DNA from: Flaviflagellibacter rhizophilus
GTDB taxonomy: Bacteria > Pseudomonadota > Alphaproteobacteria > Rhizobiales > Methylopilaceae
Reading direction: 5' to 3'
Assembly (NCBI RefSeq): GCF_033898525.1
Contig: NZ_JAXAFJ010000013.1
Location: forward strand, 1-64,000
DNA length: 64,000 nt
In this document: one piece after another, positions 7,098 through 15,943 of the stretch
Layout: each line of letters starts with the position of its first letter
Numbering within the stretch: the first letter of the stretch is position 1
The notes under the pieces: generated by a model
Told to the model about the DNA's origin: nothing
Seen by the model: only the letters and a program-made list of their open reading frames with translations
The model's database searches: none
Made by a program: the position numbers and the translations under genes

Positions 7098-8681
7098 TCA
7101 AACCCGCCTGCGGGTGATGAGCAGCCCTACAATAGTAGCAATGTATACGAGCAGAACGGCCAAAATGCCGTACCGGGAGTAGAGTGTTGGGGGCAAAGAA
7201 GCGGGTACTGCGCCGTCCAGAACCCCGGCAGTACCAAGCGGAACGCTTGCCAGCACCCGCCCGTAAGGGTCGATGATTGCAGATATTCCCGTATTTGCGG
7301 AGCGCAGGAGAGGAAGACCCTGCTCGACCGCGCGGGCACGGGATTGGGCAAGATGCTGGCGCGGTCCAGGCGTATCGCCGAACCAGGCGTCATTAGTCAC
7401 ATTGATAAGGACGCTGGGCCTGCTGGCGCTGTCGATCATCCCCGTGGGGAAGATCGCCTCGTAGCAGATCAGGGGGGCAATCTTCGGCGCGCCGCGTACG
7501 GGAATGCTGATGGTGCGAGGCTCATCCCCGGCACTGAAGCCGCCGGGAAGACGCGTCAGCTGGCGGATACCCATCGCCTCCAGCGCAGACTGGAACGGCA
7601 GGTATTCGCCGAACGGAACGAGATGGACCTTGTCGTAGGTGGCGATGATCGAGCCATCGTCAGCCATGGCATGCAGCGAGTTGAAGAAGCGCCGGCCGTC
7701 ACCATCCTCGATATCCTCGCGGCGCGCGGCGCCGGTCAGCAGAACCGTGCCCTTGGGCAACAGGCCGCCGATCTGGGCGAGCGCCTCCGGCGTGCGGCCG
7801 ATCAGGAACGGGAATGCCGATTCGGGCCATATCAGGAGATCGATTCCCTCCAGGCCCGTCCGGGCGTTCCCGAGCCTGCCCTCCGACAGCGCCAGGTAGC
7901 GAGCCATGATCTCCGGCCCGGCCGACGGGCGGAACTTGGCGTCCTGCGGCACATTCGGCTGCATGATGCGCAGCGTCGTTCCGGGCGCTTGCGGCAGTGG
8001 CGTGGACAGCCGCCACGCGCCGAACAGCGCAAGCAGCGCGAGCACGGCTGCGGCGGCGAACAGCCAGCGCCAGCGCGCCCGCTCCGGAGGATCTGCCAGC
8101 AAGGCAGGCGCCGAGAACACCAGCAAAGCTATGGGGGTCAGCCCCTCCACGCCGACGACGGAAGCCGCCTGCCCCAGCACGCTGTGATCGGCCAGCGCAT
8201 ATCCGAAATCGTTCCAGGGAAAGCCGGTGAGCACGCGGCCGCGCAGCCATTCGGCTCCGCCGAGACCGAGCGCAAGTGCGAACAGCCTGCCCGGACCATC
8301 TCTCCACATCGTCCACGCAAGAAAACATCCGAGCGCGGAGAAAGCCGCCAGCAGCAGTGGCAGGCCCACCACGGCAAAGGGCAGCATCCAGGCATAGGCA
8401 TCGCCGTCGACAAGAAAAGCGGAACCGATCCACCAAAGGCCGGCGAGGAAGTATCCAAAGCCGAAGGAGAAGCCGATCCACGCAGCGGCTTTGGCGCCGG
8501 CGCGGCCCGGTCCTGCGCCATCGAGCAGCCAAATCAGGACCGGAAAGCTGATCGCCAGCACCGGGAACAGGTTGAAAGGAGCCATCGCCAGCGCCGCGGC
8601 GGCGCCTGCCAATGACGCCACCAGCATGCGGCGCGCACCCTCCAGCAGGATGATGCGATGGACCGGAAGCGCCAGATCCAA
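7098..8681 (-). CDS. lnt: Apolipoprotein N-acyltransferase
   Basis: A 527-residue inner-membrane enzyme that adds the third acyl chain to lipoproteins. The N-terminal half has multiple transmembrane helices (about 16-225). The nitrilase domain follows, with the triad visible as E287 (WPESAFP), K351 (YDKVHLVPFGEYLP) and C406 (ICYEAIFP). The start is TTG at 8679-8681, immediately after the stop of the upstream CBS gene; it gives the RIILLEGARR N-terminus usual in Rhizobiales. Ends in a basic tail with a short imperfect hairpin (7102-7115) at the stop codon. It was called actA in Sinorhizobium for an acid-sensitive mutant. Confidence 0.95.
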   Translation of the reverse strand: MDLALPVHRIILLEGARRMLVASLAGAAAALAMAPFNLFPVLAISFPVLIWLLDGAGPGRAGAKAAAWIGFSFGFGYFLAGLWWIGSAFLVDGDAYAWMLPFAVVGLPLLLAAFSALGCFLAWTMWRDGPGRLFALALGLGGAEWLRGRVLTGFPWNDFGYALADHSVLGQAASVVGVEGLTPIALLVFSAPALLADPPERARWRWLFAAAAVLALLALFGAWRLSTPLPQAPGTTLRIMQPNVPQDAKFRPSAGPEIMARYLALSEGRLGNARTGLEGIDLLIWPESAFPFLIGRTPEALAQIGGLLPKGTVLLTGAARREDIEDGDGRRFFNSLHAMADDGSIIATYDKVHLVPFGEYLPFQSALEAMGIRQLTRLPGGFSAGDEPRTISIPVRGAPKIAPLICYEAIFPTGMIDSASRPSVLINVTNDAWFGDTPGPRQHLAQSRARAVEQGLPLLRSANTGISAIIDPYGRVLASVPLGTAGVLDGAVPASLPPTLYSRYGILAVLLVYIATIVGLLITRRRV

Positions 8682-8683
8682 GA

Positions 8684-9688
8684 CTAACCTTGCGCCTTCT
8701 CGTCGGGAGGACCGAGCAGGATCACCGGACGGAAGTCCTCGATCATGCTCTGCGCTGGGGCAATGCGGATGCGCACGCGCTTCACCCGGCGCGGATCGGC
8801 CTCGAGCACCTGGAACTCCAGGCCGGCCGGACCGGGAATGGTCTCGCCACGCGTGGGCACCCGCCCGGCCACGGTAACGATCAGACCGCCGATCGTATCG
8901 ACCTCCTCGGCCAGGTCACCAAGATCGAGATCCGGGCCCATCCGCTCGATGAGATCCTCGATCGGCGTGCGCGCGTTTGCGATGAGCGACCCGTCGCGGG
9001 CCTTCTGGATCATCGGACCTTCGATTTCGTCGTGCTCGTCCTCGATCTCGCCGACCACGATCTCGATCAGGTCCTCGATGGTGACGAGGCCGTCCGTGCC
9101 GCCATACTCATCGATGATCAGCGCCATATGCGTGCGCGTTGCCTGCATGCGGGCCAGCAGCGCCGTCGCCGCCATGCTAGGCGGAACGTAAAGCACCTCA
9201 CGCAGCAGGTTGGCCTCGGCCAGCGGGATCGACAGGTCGGCCTTGCCGAAGTCGACACCCTCCTCCGAGCGCGCGCGGGTCGTGATGTAGCGCAGCAGGT
9301 CCTTGATGTGGACCATGCCCTTCAGGTCGTCCATGGAGTCGCCGTAAGCCGGGAGCCGCGAATGCTCGGCATCCTCGAAGCGCATCAACAGTTCAGCCAG
9401 GCTCAGTTCGACCGGCACGGCAACGATGTCCGGCCGCGGCACCTTCACATCGTCGACCCGCTGTTCGCGCAGGCCGAGGATGTTCTTCAGCATGGCCCTC
9501 TCGACGGGCGAGAAATCGATCGGGAGATCGTCATCGTTCGTCGATGACAGGGCATCCTCGATCTCGTCGCGGAGCGAGGTGGCAGGCTTCATCCTCAGAA
9601 GCCGCCGCACAAGGCGGCTCCAGGCCGGCTGGTGCTGCTCCGCTGTGGCCGGATGCTCTCCGGATCTACTGTCGTCGGTGGATGTCAT
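8684..9688 (-). CDS. tlyC: Hemolysin/CorC-type CBS-domain protein
   Basis: A 334-residue protein without transmembrane segments. A CBS pair spans about 70-215 (MVHIKDLL, then [26 protein letters not shown]-like sequence in the second CBS), and the CorC/HlyC transporter-associated domain is at about 235-320. The start at 9688 ([10 protein letters not shown]) has GGAG upstream; the 23 extra residues of the longer frame are not supported. It sits between ybeY and lnt, as in most alphaproteobacteria. The family name comes from old hemolysin annotations. A role in divalent-cation efflux or membrane homeostasis is inferred, not visible. Confidence 0.9.
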   Translation of the reverse strand: [334 protein letters not shown]

Positions 9689-9707
9689 GGTCTCCGCGTC
9701 GGGCTGC

Positions 9708-10208
9708 TTAGGCCGGCGACGTCTCGCTGTAGGGGTCTGCAATGCCAAGGCCCGCAAGTGCCTGGCGCTCGATGCTTTCCATCTCCTCCGCCTCTTCCGC
9801 CGTCAGGTGGTCGAAGCCGAAAAGGTGGAGTGTTCCGTGGACGACAAGATGGGTGAAGTGGTCGCGGAGGCTCTTGTCCTCGGCCTCGGCCTCCCGGGCC
9901 ACCGTCTCGTAGGCAAGCACCACGTCGCCCAGGAGAACCGCGTCCTCGACATCCTCGTCCTCCGCACCGGGGAAGGACAGGACATTGGTTGCGTTGTCCT
10001 TGCCGCGCCAATCGCGGTTCAGTTCGCGCACGCGGGCATCGTCGGCCAGCATTACGGAGAGTTCCGCATCCGGGCGGCAGGTCAGGTTCGCCGCCTTGAG
10101 GGCCGCGAACACAGCCGCCTCTGCTGCGGCCTCCACGCCGGGCAACGCCTCCCAGAGCGCGCTCTCGGCCTGCACCTCGACAACCGGTTGCGGACCGTCG
10201 GGGCTCAT
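9708..10208 (-). CDS. ybeY: Endoribonuclease YbeY (rRNA maturation)
   Basis: A 166-residue zinc-dependent RNase needed for 16S rRNA 3'-end maturation and ribosome quality control. The diagnostic metal motif HGTLHLFGFDH is at about 124-134, supplying three histidines. The preceding NVLSFP and LGDVVLAYET segments are typical. The ATG overlaps the phoH stop (ATGA at 10205-10208), so the two are translationally coupled. It is followed 19 nt later by the CBS-domain gene. Length and context are standard. Confidence 0.96.
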   Translation of the reverse strand: MSPDGPQPVVEVQAESALWEALPGVEAAAEAAVFAALKAANLTCRPDAELSVMLADDARVRELNRDWRGKDNATNVLSFPGAEDEDVEDAVLLGDVVLAYETVAREAEAEDKSLRDHFTHLVVHGTLHLFGFDHLTAEEAEEMESIERQALAGLGIADPYSETSPA

Positions 10209-11236
10209 CGTCGCTGATAGCTTTGCTGCGGGGTCGGCTGCGGCGCGGCCTCATAGGCGCGCACGATGCGGCCGACCAGCGCATGCCGCACCACGTCAGC
10301 CTCGCCGAAGCGGGTCACATGCACGCTCTCGACGCCGTCCAGAAGCTTCACCGCCTCCTGCAAGCCGGACATCTGGCCGGTCGGCAGGTCGATCTGCGTC
10401 ACGTCTCCGCACACGATCATGCGCGAATGCTCGCCGAGGCGCGTCAGAAACATCTTCATCTGCATGGAGGTCGAGTTCTGAGCCTCGTCCAGGATGATGA
10501 CGGAGTTCGCAAGCGTGCGTCCACGCATGAAGGCCAGCGGCGCTACTTCGATGACGCCGGACTGCAGTCCGCGTTCGACGCGTTCGGGCGGCATCATGTC
10601 GTACAACGCGTCGTAGAGCGGCCGCAGATAGGGATCGACCTTCTCGCGCATGTCGCCGGGCAGGAAGCCCAGCCGCTCGCCGGCCTCCACCGCCGGACGC
10701 GACAGCACGATGCGGTCAACCTCGCCACGCTCCAGCAGGACCACGGCATGGGCCACGGCCAGATAGGTCTTGCCGGTGCCGGCGGGGCCGACGCCGAACA
10801 CAAGCTCGTTGCGGCCGAGCGCGCGGATATAGGAGTCCTGCGCAGGCGTGCGCGCGGTCACCGTCTTCTTCCGGGTGGAAAGCTGCGCCAACAGCGGCTG
10901 CGCGCCGTCCTCGCCCGGGAACAGCGTTCCCTGCGAGGCCGTCATCCTTATCACGCCTTCAACATCGCCCAGGCTCACATGCTCTCCGCGCTTGGTGCGG
11001 GAAGCGAGGCTGTCGATGACCCGACGCGCCTGCTCGATCGCCGATACCGGCCCGCGCACAGCCAGATGGTTGCCGCGCGGCGTTAGTTCAACGCCAAGGC
11101 GCCGTTCGATGAACGAAAGGTTCTGGTCGTGGCTGCCGAAGACGCCGCGTGCGAGGCGGTTGTCGTCGAAGCTAAGAACGATCTCGCTCTTGCCTTCCTC
11201 TGCGGGAAGAGCGGCCGGCACTGCGGGCATGGTCAA
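10205..11236 (-). CDS. phoH: PhoH-like ATPase
   Basis: A 343-residue cytoplasmic ATPase. Walker A GPAGTGKT is at about 150-157 and the Walker B segment ILDEAQN at about 248-254; an N-terminal KH-like segment precedes. PhoH proteins accompany YbeY almost everywhere and are thought to act in RNA metabolism, though the exact substrate is unclear. Two starts compete: a TTG at 11236, with GAGG spaced 7 nt, overlapping the miaB stop, and an ATG two codons later (11230). The TTG has the better spacing. It is cotranscribed with miaB upstream and ybeY downstream. Confidence 0.94.
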   Translation of the reverse strand: MTMPAVPAALPAEEGKSEIVLSFDDNRLARGVFGSHDQNLSFIERRLGVELTPRGNHLAVRGPVSAIEQARRVIDSLASRTKRGEHVSLGDVEGVIRMTASQGTLFPGEDGAQPLLAQLSTRKKTVTARTPAQDSYIRALGRNELVFGVGPAGTGKTYLAVAHAVVLLERGEVDRIVLSRPAVEAGERLGFLPGDMREKVDPYLRPLYDALYDMMPPERVERGLQSGVIEVAPLAFMRGRTLANSVIILDEAQNSTSMQMKMFLTRLGEHSRMIVCGDVTQIDLPTGQMSGLQEAVKLLDGVESVHVTRFGEADVVRHALVGRIVRAYEAAPQPTPQQSYQRR

Positions 11237-12618
11237 GCTACAGCCTCCACGGGTCGGTCAACGAGCGTCGGATAAGCGGGCTCACCGAACAGGCTGTTGG
11301 TGCCGTTCGAGAGGATGCGGACGCGGACGATATCGCCGATGGCCACATTGTCCGCCATCATCTGCACCGGCTGGAGATAGGGCGAACGGCCCGCAACCTG
11401 GCCGGGATGGCGGCCGGCGCGGTCGAACAGCACATCCATCTCGCGCCCGATGCAGGAGCGGTTGAACGCCTGGCGCTGCTCTTCCAGCAGGGCCTGCAGG
11501 GCGGCGAGACGCTCCACCTTCACCGGTTCGGGCACCTGCCCGTCCATGTCGGCAGCCGGCGTGCCGGGGCGCGGCGAATATTTGAACGAGAAGGTGGACG
11601 CGAAGCCGACCGCGCGGATCAGGTCCAGCGTGTCCTCGAAGTCCCTGTCCGTCTCGCCCGGGAAGCCCACGATGAAGTCGCTCGACAAGGCCAGGTCAGG
11701 CTGCGCCGCGCGGATGCGCTCGATCAGCCGGAGGTAGCTGTCCGCAGTGTGCTGCCGGTTCATGTCGGAGAGAATACGGTCGGAGCCGGACTGCACAGGT
11801 AAATGCAGGTACGGCATCAGCTCGGGGAGGTCGCCATGGGCGGCGATGAGGTCCTCGTCCATGTCGCGCGGATGGCTTGTGGTGTAGCGCAGCCGCTCCA
11901 CGCCCGGGATCATGGCCAGCCGGCGCAGCAGCCGGGCAAGGCCCCATACCGTGCCGTCGGGCCCCTCGCCATGGAAGGCGTTGACGTTCTGGCCGAGCAG
12001 CGACAGTTCGCGCACGCCGGACGCGGCCAGCCGCTCCGCCTCGCCCACGAGATGCATCACCTTGCGGGACACCTCTGCGCCACGCGTATAGGGCACGACG
12101 CAGAAGGTGCAGAACTTGTCGCAGCCCTCCTGCACCGTCAGAAAGGCACTTGGGCCACGGGCCCGCGTCTTCTCCGGGCTCGCCGCCGGAAGATGCGCGA
12201 ACTTGTCCTCGACCGGAAATTCCGTGTCGACCACGCGCCCCGTGCGGGCACGGGCGATCAGATCGGGCAGGCGATGATAGCTTTGCGGGCCGACGACGAG
12301 ATCCACGCCCGGCGCCCGCCGCAGGATCTCCGTGCCTTCGGCCTGCGCCACGCAACCGGCTACCGCGATCATGGTTTCGCGGCCGTCCTGCGCCCGCTCC
12401 GCCTTCATCTCGCGCAGGCGGCCCAGCTCGGAATAGACCCGGTCCGCCGCCTTTTCGCGGATGTGGCAGGTGTTGAGAACGACAAGATCGGCGTCTTCGG
12501 CGCGGTCCGTCTCGACGTAGCCCTCGGGCGCCAGCGCATCGGCCATGCGCTGTGCGTCATAGACGTTCATCTGACAGCCGAAGGAGCGGACGAAAAGCTT
12601 CCGGTGGTTCTGCGTCAT
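11233..12618 (-). CDS. miaB: tRNA-2-methylthio-N6-dimethylallyladenosine synthase
   Basis: A 461-residue radical-SAM enzyme that methylthiolates i6A37 of tRNA. The N-terminal UPF0004 domain supplies the auxiliary cluster cysteines (FGCQMN, LNTCHIRE, VAGCVAQ). The radical-SAM cluster is CDKFCTFC, and a C-terminal TRAM domain ends the protein. The start at 12618 (MTQNHRKLFVRS) is preferred; an in-frame GTG at 12660 would add 14 residues of poor similarity. It heads the miaB-phoH-ybeY-CBS-lnt series. It uses the SAM made by metK nearby. Confidence 0.95.
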   Translation of the reverse strand: MTQNHRKLFVRSFGCQMNVYDAQRMADALAPEGYVETDRAEDADLVVLNTCHIREKAADRVYSELGRLREMKAERAQDGRETMIAVAGCVAQAEGTEILRRAPGVDLVVGPQSYHRLPDLIARARTGRVVDTEFPVEDKFAHLPAASPEKTRARGPSAFLTVQEGCDKFCTFCVVPYTRGAEVSRKVMHLVGEAERLAASGVRELSLLGQNVNAFHGEGPDGTVWGLARLLRRLAMIPGVERLRYTTSHPRDMDEDLIAAHGDLPELMPYLHLPVQSGSDRILSDMNRQHTADSYLRLIERIRAAQPDLALSSDFIVGFPGETDRDFEDTLDLIRAVGFASTFSFKYSPRPGTPAADMDGQVPEPVKVERLAALQALLEEQRQAFNRSCIGREMDVLFDRAGRHPGQVAGRSPYLQPVQMMADNVAIGDIVRVRILSNGTNSLFGEPAYPTLVDRPVEAVA

Positions 12619-12719
12619 TCCTGCTTGTGGTGCTCCGGCGCGGCCCGAAGACGCCTGCACGCCTTTGAGAACTGATGGTCCTGTTTACCGGTTTTTCGGC
12701 AGCAAGAGAATAGGGCCTC

Positions 12720-13508
12720 TCAGGCCGTTCCGTTTCGGGCAGTGCGGGTCATGGAGCGAACCTCCGTCTCCAGTTGCCGTGCGACGGCCTTTCGGTCGGA
12801 GCGTTGATCGACGGTGATGGGGGCCCCGAACGAGACGGTAACGGCCAGCCGCCCCCGCTTCGTCAGATCCCAAAGATGCGGCGGAAGCGTCATGTCGCCA
12901 TACCAGGCGACGCGGGGCCGCCAGAACCGGCCCATGCCGACGCCGTTCCAGCCGGTGTAAGTGATCGACACGGGCTGCACCCAGACACAGCCCTCCCCGC
13001 CGGCGGTTACTGCCTCACGGGCGGCGCCAAGCAAGGCGCTGCGAAACGGAAGGATGCGGTTGTGGTCGCTTGATGTGCCTTCGGCGAACAGCACGATGGC
13101 ATCGCCGCTGCTCAGCCTTTCGGCCATCTCTGCCGTGGTTTCGCGGGTGGCGCTGCGCCTTGTCCGGTCCACGAAGATGGTGCGTTGCAGGCGCGCCAGC
13201 AGGCCGAACACCGGCCATCCGCCGACCTCGCTCTTGGCCACGAAGGACACCGGAAGAACCGCCGAGAGCACCACGATATCGAGCCACGAGACGTGGTTAG
13301 CCGTCAGCAGCAGGGGCCGTTGCGTCGCCGGCGCTCCGGAGACGGTGCGGCGAACCCTCAGAACTCGGCACAAAGCGCGGTGGTAGACCAGGGGAACGCT
13401 GCGGCTGCCGGGCAGGCCCGTCTTCAGCAGCAGCCATTGCACGGGAATGCCCGCGGCGGTCAGTGCCCCGAAGGCGCCGAGGCGAAGAAAGGCTCCGGCG
13501 CGCGACAT
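12720..13508 (-). CDS. plsC: 1-acylglycerol-3-phosphate-type acyltransferase (PlsC/OlsA family)
   Basis: A 262-residue membrane-associated acyltransferase. The catalytic NHVSWLD (N71-D77, HX4D) and the acceptor-binding FAEGTSS (about 142-148) are intact, and an N-terminal hydrophobic segment lies at about 10-30. The family transfers acyl chains to lysophosphatidate. In Sinorhizobium the homologue next to miaB is OlsA, the lyso-ornithine-lipid acyltransferase, so ornithine-lipid synthesis is an alternative. No olsB is in the window. It starts 7 nt after the fur stop and is probably in the rimI-fur-plsC unit. Confidence 0.88.
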   Translation of the reverse strand: MSRAGAFLRLGAFGALTAAGIPVQWLLLKTGLPGSRSVPLVYHRALCRVLRVRRTVSGAPATQRPLLLTANHVSWLDIVVLSAVLPVSFVAKSEVGGWPVFGLLARLQRTIFVDRTRRSATRETTAEMAERLSSGDAIVLFAEGTSSDHNRILPFRSALLGAAREAVTAGGEGCVWVQPVSITYTGWNGVGMGRFWRPRVAWYGDMTLPPHLWDLTKRGRLAVTVSFGAPITVDQRSDRKAVARQLETEVRSMTRTARNGTA

Positions 13509-13515
13509 GATGCGA

Positions 13516-13944
13516 TCAGCGCTCGTCGTCCTTCAGGGGCACCGCATAGAGCTCCATGCGGTGGTCGACCAGCCGGAAGCCCAGCCGGCGCGCGATCTCG
13601 GCTTGCAGGCGCTCGATCTCCTCGTCGCGGAACTCCACCACCTTGCCCGTCCTAAGATTGATGAGGTGGTCGTGGTGCTCGTCGGAGACAGGCTCGTACC
13701 GGGAGCGGCCGTCGCGGAAGTCGTGCCGCGCCACGATGCCGGCATCCTCGAACAGCTTGACCGTGCGGTAGACCGTTGAGATCGAGATGCGCGGGTCCAC
13801 CTTCACCGAACGGCGGTACAGCTCCTCGACGTCGGGATGATCGGTAGCCGCCTCCAGCACGCGCGCGATGACGCGGCGCTGCTCCGTCATGCGCATGCCC
13901 TTGGTGGCGCATTGCTCTTCAATGGAGGAGGTAGACTGTTCCAA
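13516..13944 (-). CDS. fur: Fur-family metalloregulator (Fur or Mur)
   Basis: A 142-residue winged-helix repressor. DNA-binding part: RMTEQRRVIARVL, then SISTVYRTVKLFEDAGI; the dimerisation domain carries the EHHDHL metal motif. CxxC zinc motifs are absent, as is usual for alphaproteobacterial Fur/Mur, where the protein often senses manganese. The start is a TTG at 13942-13944 with GGGAG spaced 7 nt; it yields the conserved EEQCATKGMRMTEQRR beginning. The upstream open frame is out of character for the family. rimI lies 49 bp upstream and plsC 7 bp downstream. Confidence 0.92.
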   Translation of the reverse strand: MEQSTSSIEEQCATKGMRMTEQRRVIARVLEAATDHPDVEELYRRSVKVDPRISISTVYRTVKLFEDAGIVARHDFRDGRSRYEPVSDEHHDHLINLRTGKVVEFRDEEIERLQAEIARRLGFRLVDHRMELYAVPLKDDER

Positions 13945-13993
13945 CCGGGCACTCCCGAACGCGTGTGCCGAAGCCTTACCGCCTGCGCCGCAG

Positions 13994-14482
13994 TCAGCCA
14001 AGAGAGCGTGCGAGAACGAGCGCCGTGCCCCTCGTGCCGTCGCGCCGCTCGTAATAGGCCTTGCGGGTGCCGACCTGCTCGAATCCGAACCGGCGATAGA
14101 GCCGAAGAGCCGGCGCATTCCCCTCGTCCACCTCCAGCACCACGCGGCGCGCTCCGGCCGCGCCGACCCGGGACAGGTGGCGGGCAAGAAGGGGAACGCT
14201 GCCGCCGCGCCCGCGCTGCCGGGCGGCCACGGCAATGGTCAGGATTTCCGCCTCGTCCCCCGCAATTCGGGAGATGGCAAAGCCGTCCAGCACCGGGCTC
14301 CCGGCCTCGGAGCGAAGGATGTCGGCCACCACGGCGCCGTCGCCGAGAAGGTCCTCGATCTCCGCCTCGCTCCATCCACGGGCAAAGCCCTCCGCGTGAA
14401 TATCCGCGATGCGGCCGGCGTGGCGCGGTGCTGCGCGGTCGACGCGCCATTCCACCGGCCAGAGGCGGTCGAGCAGGCCCAT
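13994..14482 (-). CDS. rimI: Ribosomal-protein-alanine N-acetyltransferase-like GNAT protein
   Basis: A 162-residue GNAT acetyltransferase. The acetyl-CoA loop is RQRGRGGS (about 87-94); downstream elements are VVLEVDEGNAPALRLYRRFGF and a YY near the end. These match RimI, which acetylates the N-terminus of ribosomal protein S18. It starts 2 nt after the tsaB stop, the usual tsaB-rimI pairing, and is followed by fur. Substrate identity is from family and context. Confidence 0.88.
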   Translation of the reverse strand: MGLLDRLWPVEWRVDRAAPRHAGRIADIHAEGFARGWSEAEIEDLLGDGAVVADILRSEAGSPVLDGFAISRIAGDEAEILTIAVAARQRGRGGSVPLLARHLSRVGAAGARRVVLEVDEGNAPALRLYRRFGFEQVGTRKAYYERRDGTRGTALVLARSLG

Positions 14483-14484
14483 GG

Positions 14485-15159
14485 TTAGGCGCGCGCGACG
14501 CGGCCGCCGGTCTGCGGCTTGGCATCCGCAGCCCGCAGATAGACGGGGCGAGGCGCACGGTCAGGGATTGCTGAGGCCGCACCGAGGCGGGCGAGCCAGA
14601 CCGCGTCGGGCGCTAGAGCGGTGGCGTCGACATCGTGCACCACGTCTCCGGAGGCTCCGGCCACGATGGGCGCACCATTGCCGACGAGGCGCATCGGCGC
14701 ATCGCCAGCCACGCGAGCGGCATCCTTGGCGGACATCAGGCGCGCGGGAACGAGACCGCGACCATTAGGCGAGAAGATCTGGAAGAAGACGCGGCCGTGG
14801 CGCGCATCGATGGCCGCGCCGACCACATGCCCGTCACCCTCCGACAGCGCCGGAGCGGCCAGCACCGCAAGCGTGGTGATGCCGATCAGCGGCAGGCCCG
14901 TCGCCAAAGCAAGCCCGCGCGCGGCGGAGAGGCCGACGCGTATGCCGGTGAAGCTGCCGGGGCCGGTGGTCACGGCGATACGCTCCACCGTCCGCAGCCC
15001 TTCGCGTCCGCCGGCGACACGCGCAATCATCGGCACCAGCGCCTCGGCGTGGCCGCGCTCCATGTCCATGCTGTCGCAGTTCACGACATCGTCCTCGGCC
15101 GCGTCGAGAAGCGCCACAGAGCAGACGGCGAGCGAAGTGTCGATGGAAAGAACGCGCAC
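14485..15159 (-). CDS. tsaB: tRNA threonylcarbamoyladenosine biosynthesis protein TsaB
   Basis: A 224-residue ASKHA-fold protein that partners TsaD and TsaE in forming t6A37 of tRNA. Recognisable segments are VLSIDTS at the N-terminus, GHAEALVPMI, and TTGPGSFTGIRVGLSAARGLA. The start is GTG at 15157-15159, giving the conserved N-terminus, with a G-rich stretch upstream. Like other TsaB proteins it has the fold but not the TsaD metal site. It is the first gene of tsaB-rimI-fur-plsC. Confidence 0.93.
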   Translation of the reverse strand: MRVLSIDTSLAVCSVALLDAAEDDVVNCDSMDMERGHAEALVPMIARVAGGREGLRTVERIAVTTGPGSFTGIRVGLSAARGLALATGLPLIGITTLAVLAAPALSEGDGHVVGAAIDARHGRVFFQIFSPNGRGLVPARLMSAKDAARVAGDAPMRLVGNGAPIVAGASGDVVHDVDATALAPDAVWLARLGAASAIPDRAPRPVYLRAADAKPQTGGRVARA

Positions 15160-15224
15160 GGCAGGGACCCCGGATCAGGCGATCACATTAGCGCCCGATC
15201 CGGCCGCTGCGGAAGATGTCCCGA

Positions 15225-15791
15225 TCAGACGGGGCGGACTTCCTGCACTTCCGGCACGAAATGCTTCAGCAGGTTCTCGATGCCCTGCTTGAGCGTGGCG
15301 GTCGAGCTGGGGCACCCGGCGCACGAGCCCTTCATGGTCAGGAACACCACGCCCTCGCGGAAGCCCTTGAAGGTGATGTCGCCGCCATCCTGAGCGACGG
15401 CCGGGCGCACGCGGCTCTCGATCAGTTCCTTGATCGTGGAGACCGTGACCTCGTCCTCCGGCTCGTAGAACTCGCCGACCTCGGTGTCGCCGACAGCCTG
15501 CACGCCTTCGGCGAGGAGCGGTCCACCACGCAGGTAGTGCTCCATGATGGCGCCGAGGATCGCCGGCTTCAGGTGCTGCCAGTCCTCCCCCTCGGCCTTC
15601 GTCACCGTCACGAAGTCGGACCCGAAGAACACGCCGCGCACGCCGGTGACGCCGAACAGGCGCTCCGCGAGCGGCGAGCAGGGCGCGTCGCTGGCCTGCG
15701 TGATCTCGAGCGTGCCGCCGGGCAGCACGTCACGGCCGGGCAGGAACTTCAGGGTTGCGGGGTTCGGTGTGGCTTCGGTCTGGATGAACAT
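15225..15791 (-). CDS. nfuA: Fe-S cluster scaffold/carrier NfuA-like
   Basis: A 188-residue protein with an Nfu N-terminal domain (about 1-90, beginning MFIQTEATPNPATLKFLPG) and a NifU C-terminal domain (about 105-185) containing the cluster-binding CAGC motif. It delivers Fe-S clusters to apoproteins; MiaB in this window is a plausible client. It lies between trpS and tsaB on the same strand, about 150 bp from trpS, with a repeat-like 13-mer in that gap. Length and architecture are standard for alphaproteobacteria. Confidence 0.94.
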   Translation of the reverse strand: MFIQTEATPNPATLKFLPGRDVLPGGTLEITQASDAPCSPLAERLFGVTGVRGVFFGSDFVTVTKAEGEDWQHLKPAILGAIMEHYLRGGPLLAEGVQAVGDTEVGEFYEPEDEVTVSTIKELIESRVRPAVAQDGGDITFKGFREGVVFLTMKGSCAGCPSSTATLKQGIENLLKHFVPEVQEVRPV

Positions 15792-15898
15792 GTCGGTCTC
15801 CGCTCGCCGCCGGGTTCAAGGCACGGGGCTGTGGTGCGGGAAGATATGGGGGATGGACGGGGCGAATGCAAAGTGGGCGAGGCCCCACATCGTCTTAG

Positions 15899-15911
15899 CC
15901 TCATCCTGAGG
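15899..15911. repeat. CCTCATCCTGAGG repeat-element core
   Basis: The 13-mer CCTCATCCTGAGG lies in the trpS-nfuA gap. I recall this string as the core of an abundant intergenic palindromic repeat in Rhizobiales genomes such as Bradyrhizobium. Only this core is visible here, with no clean second arm, so it would be a decayed copy. This call rests on memory of the motif. Confidence 0.4.
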
Positions 15912-15943
15912 TGGCTGCGGATGCGCGCGGTACTCCGTCGCTC

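Noticed and set aside
5369..8615. Long plus-strand frames (545 and 642 codons) opposite metK, the Xre gene and lnt
   Set aside because: They are antisense to three well-defined genes and span their intergenic gaps without any start signal.
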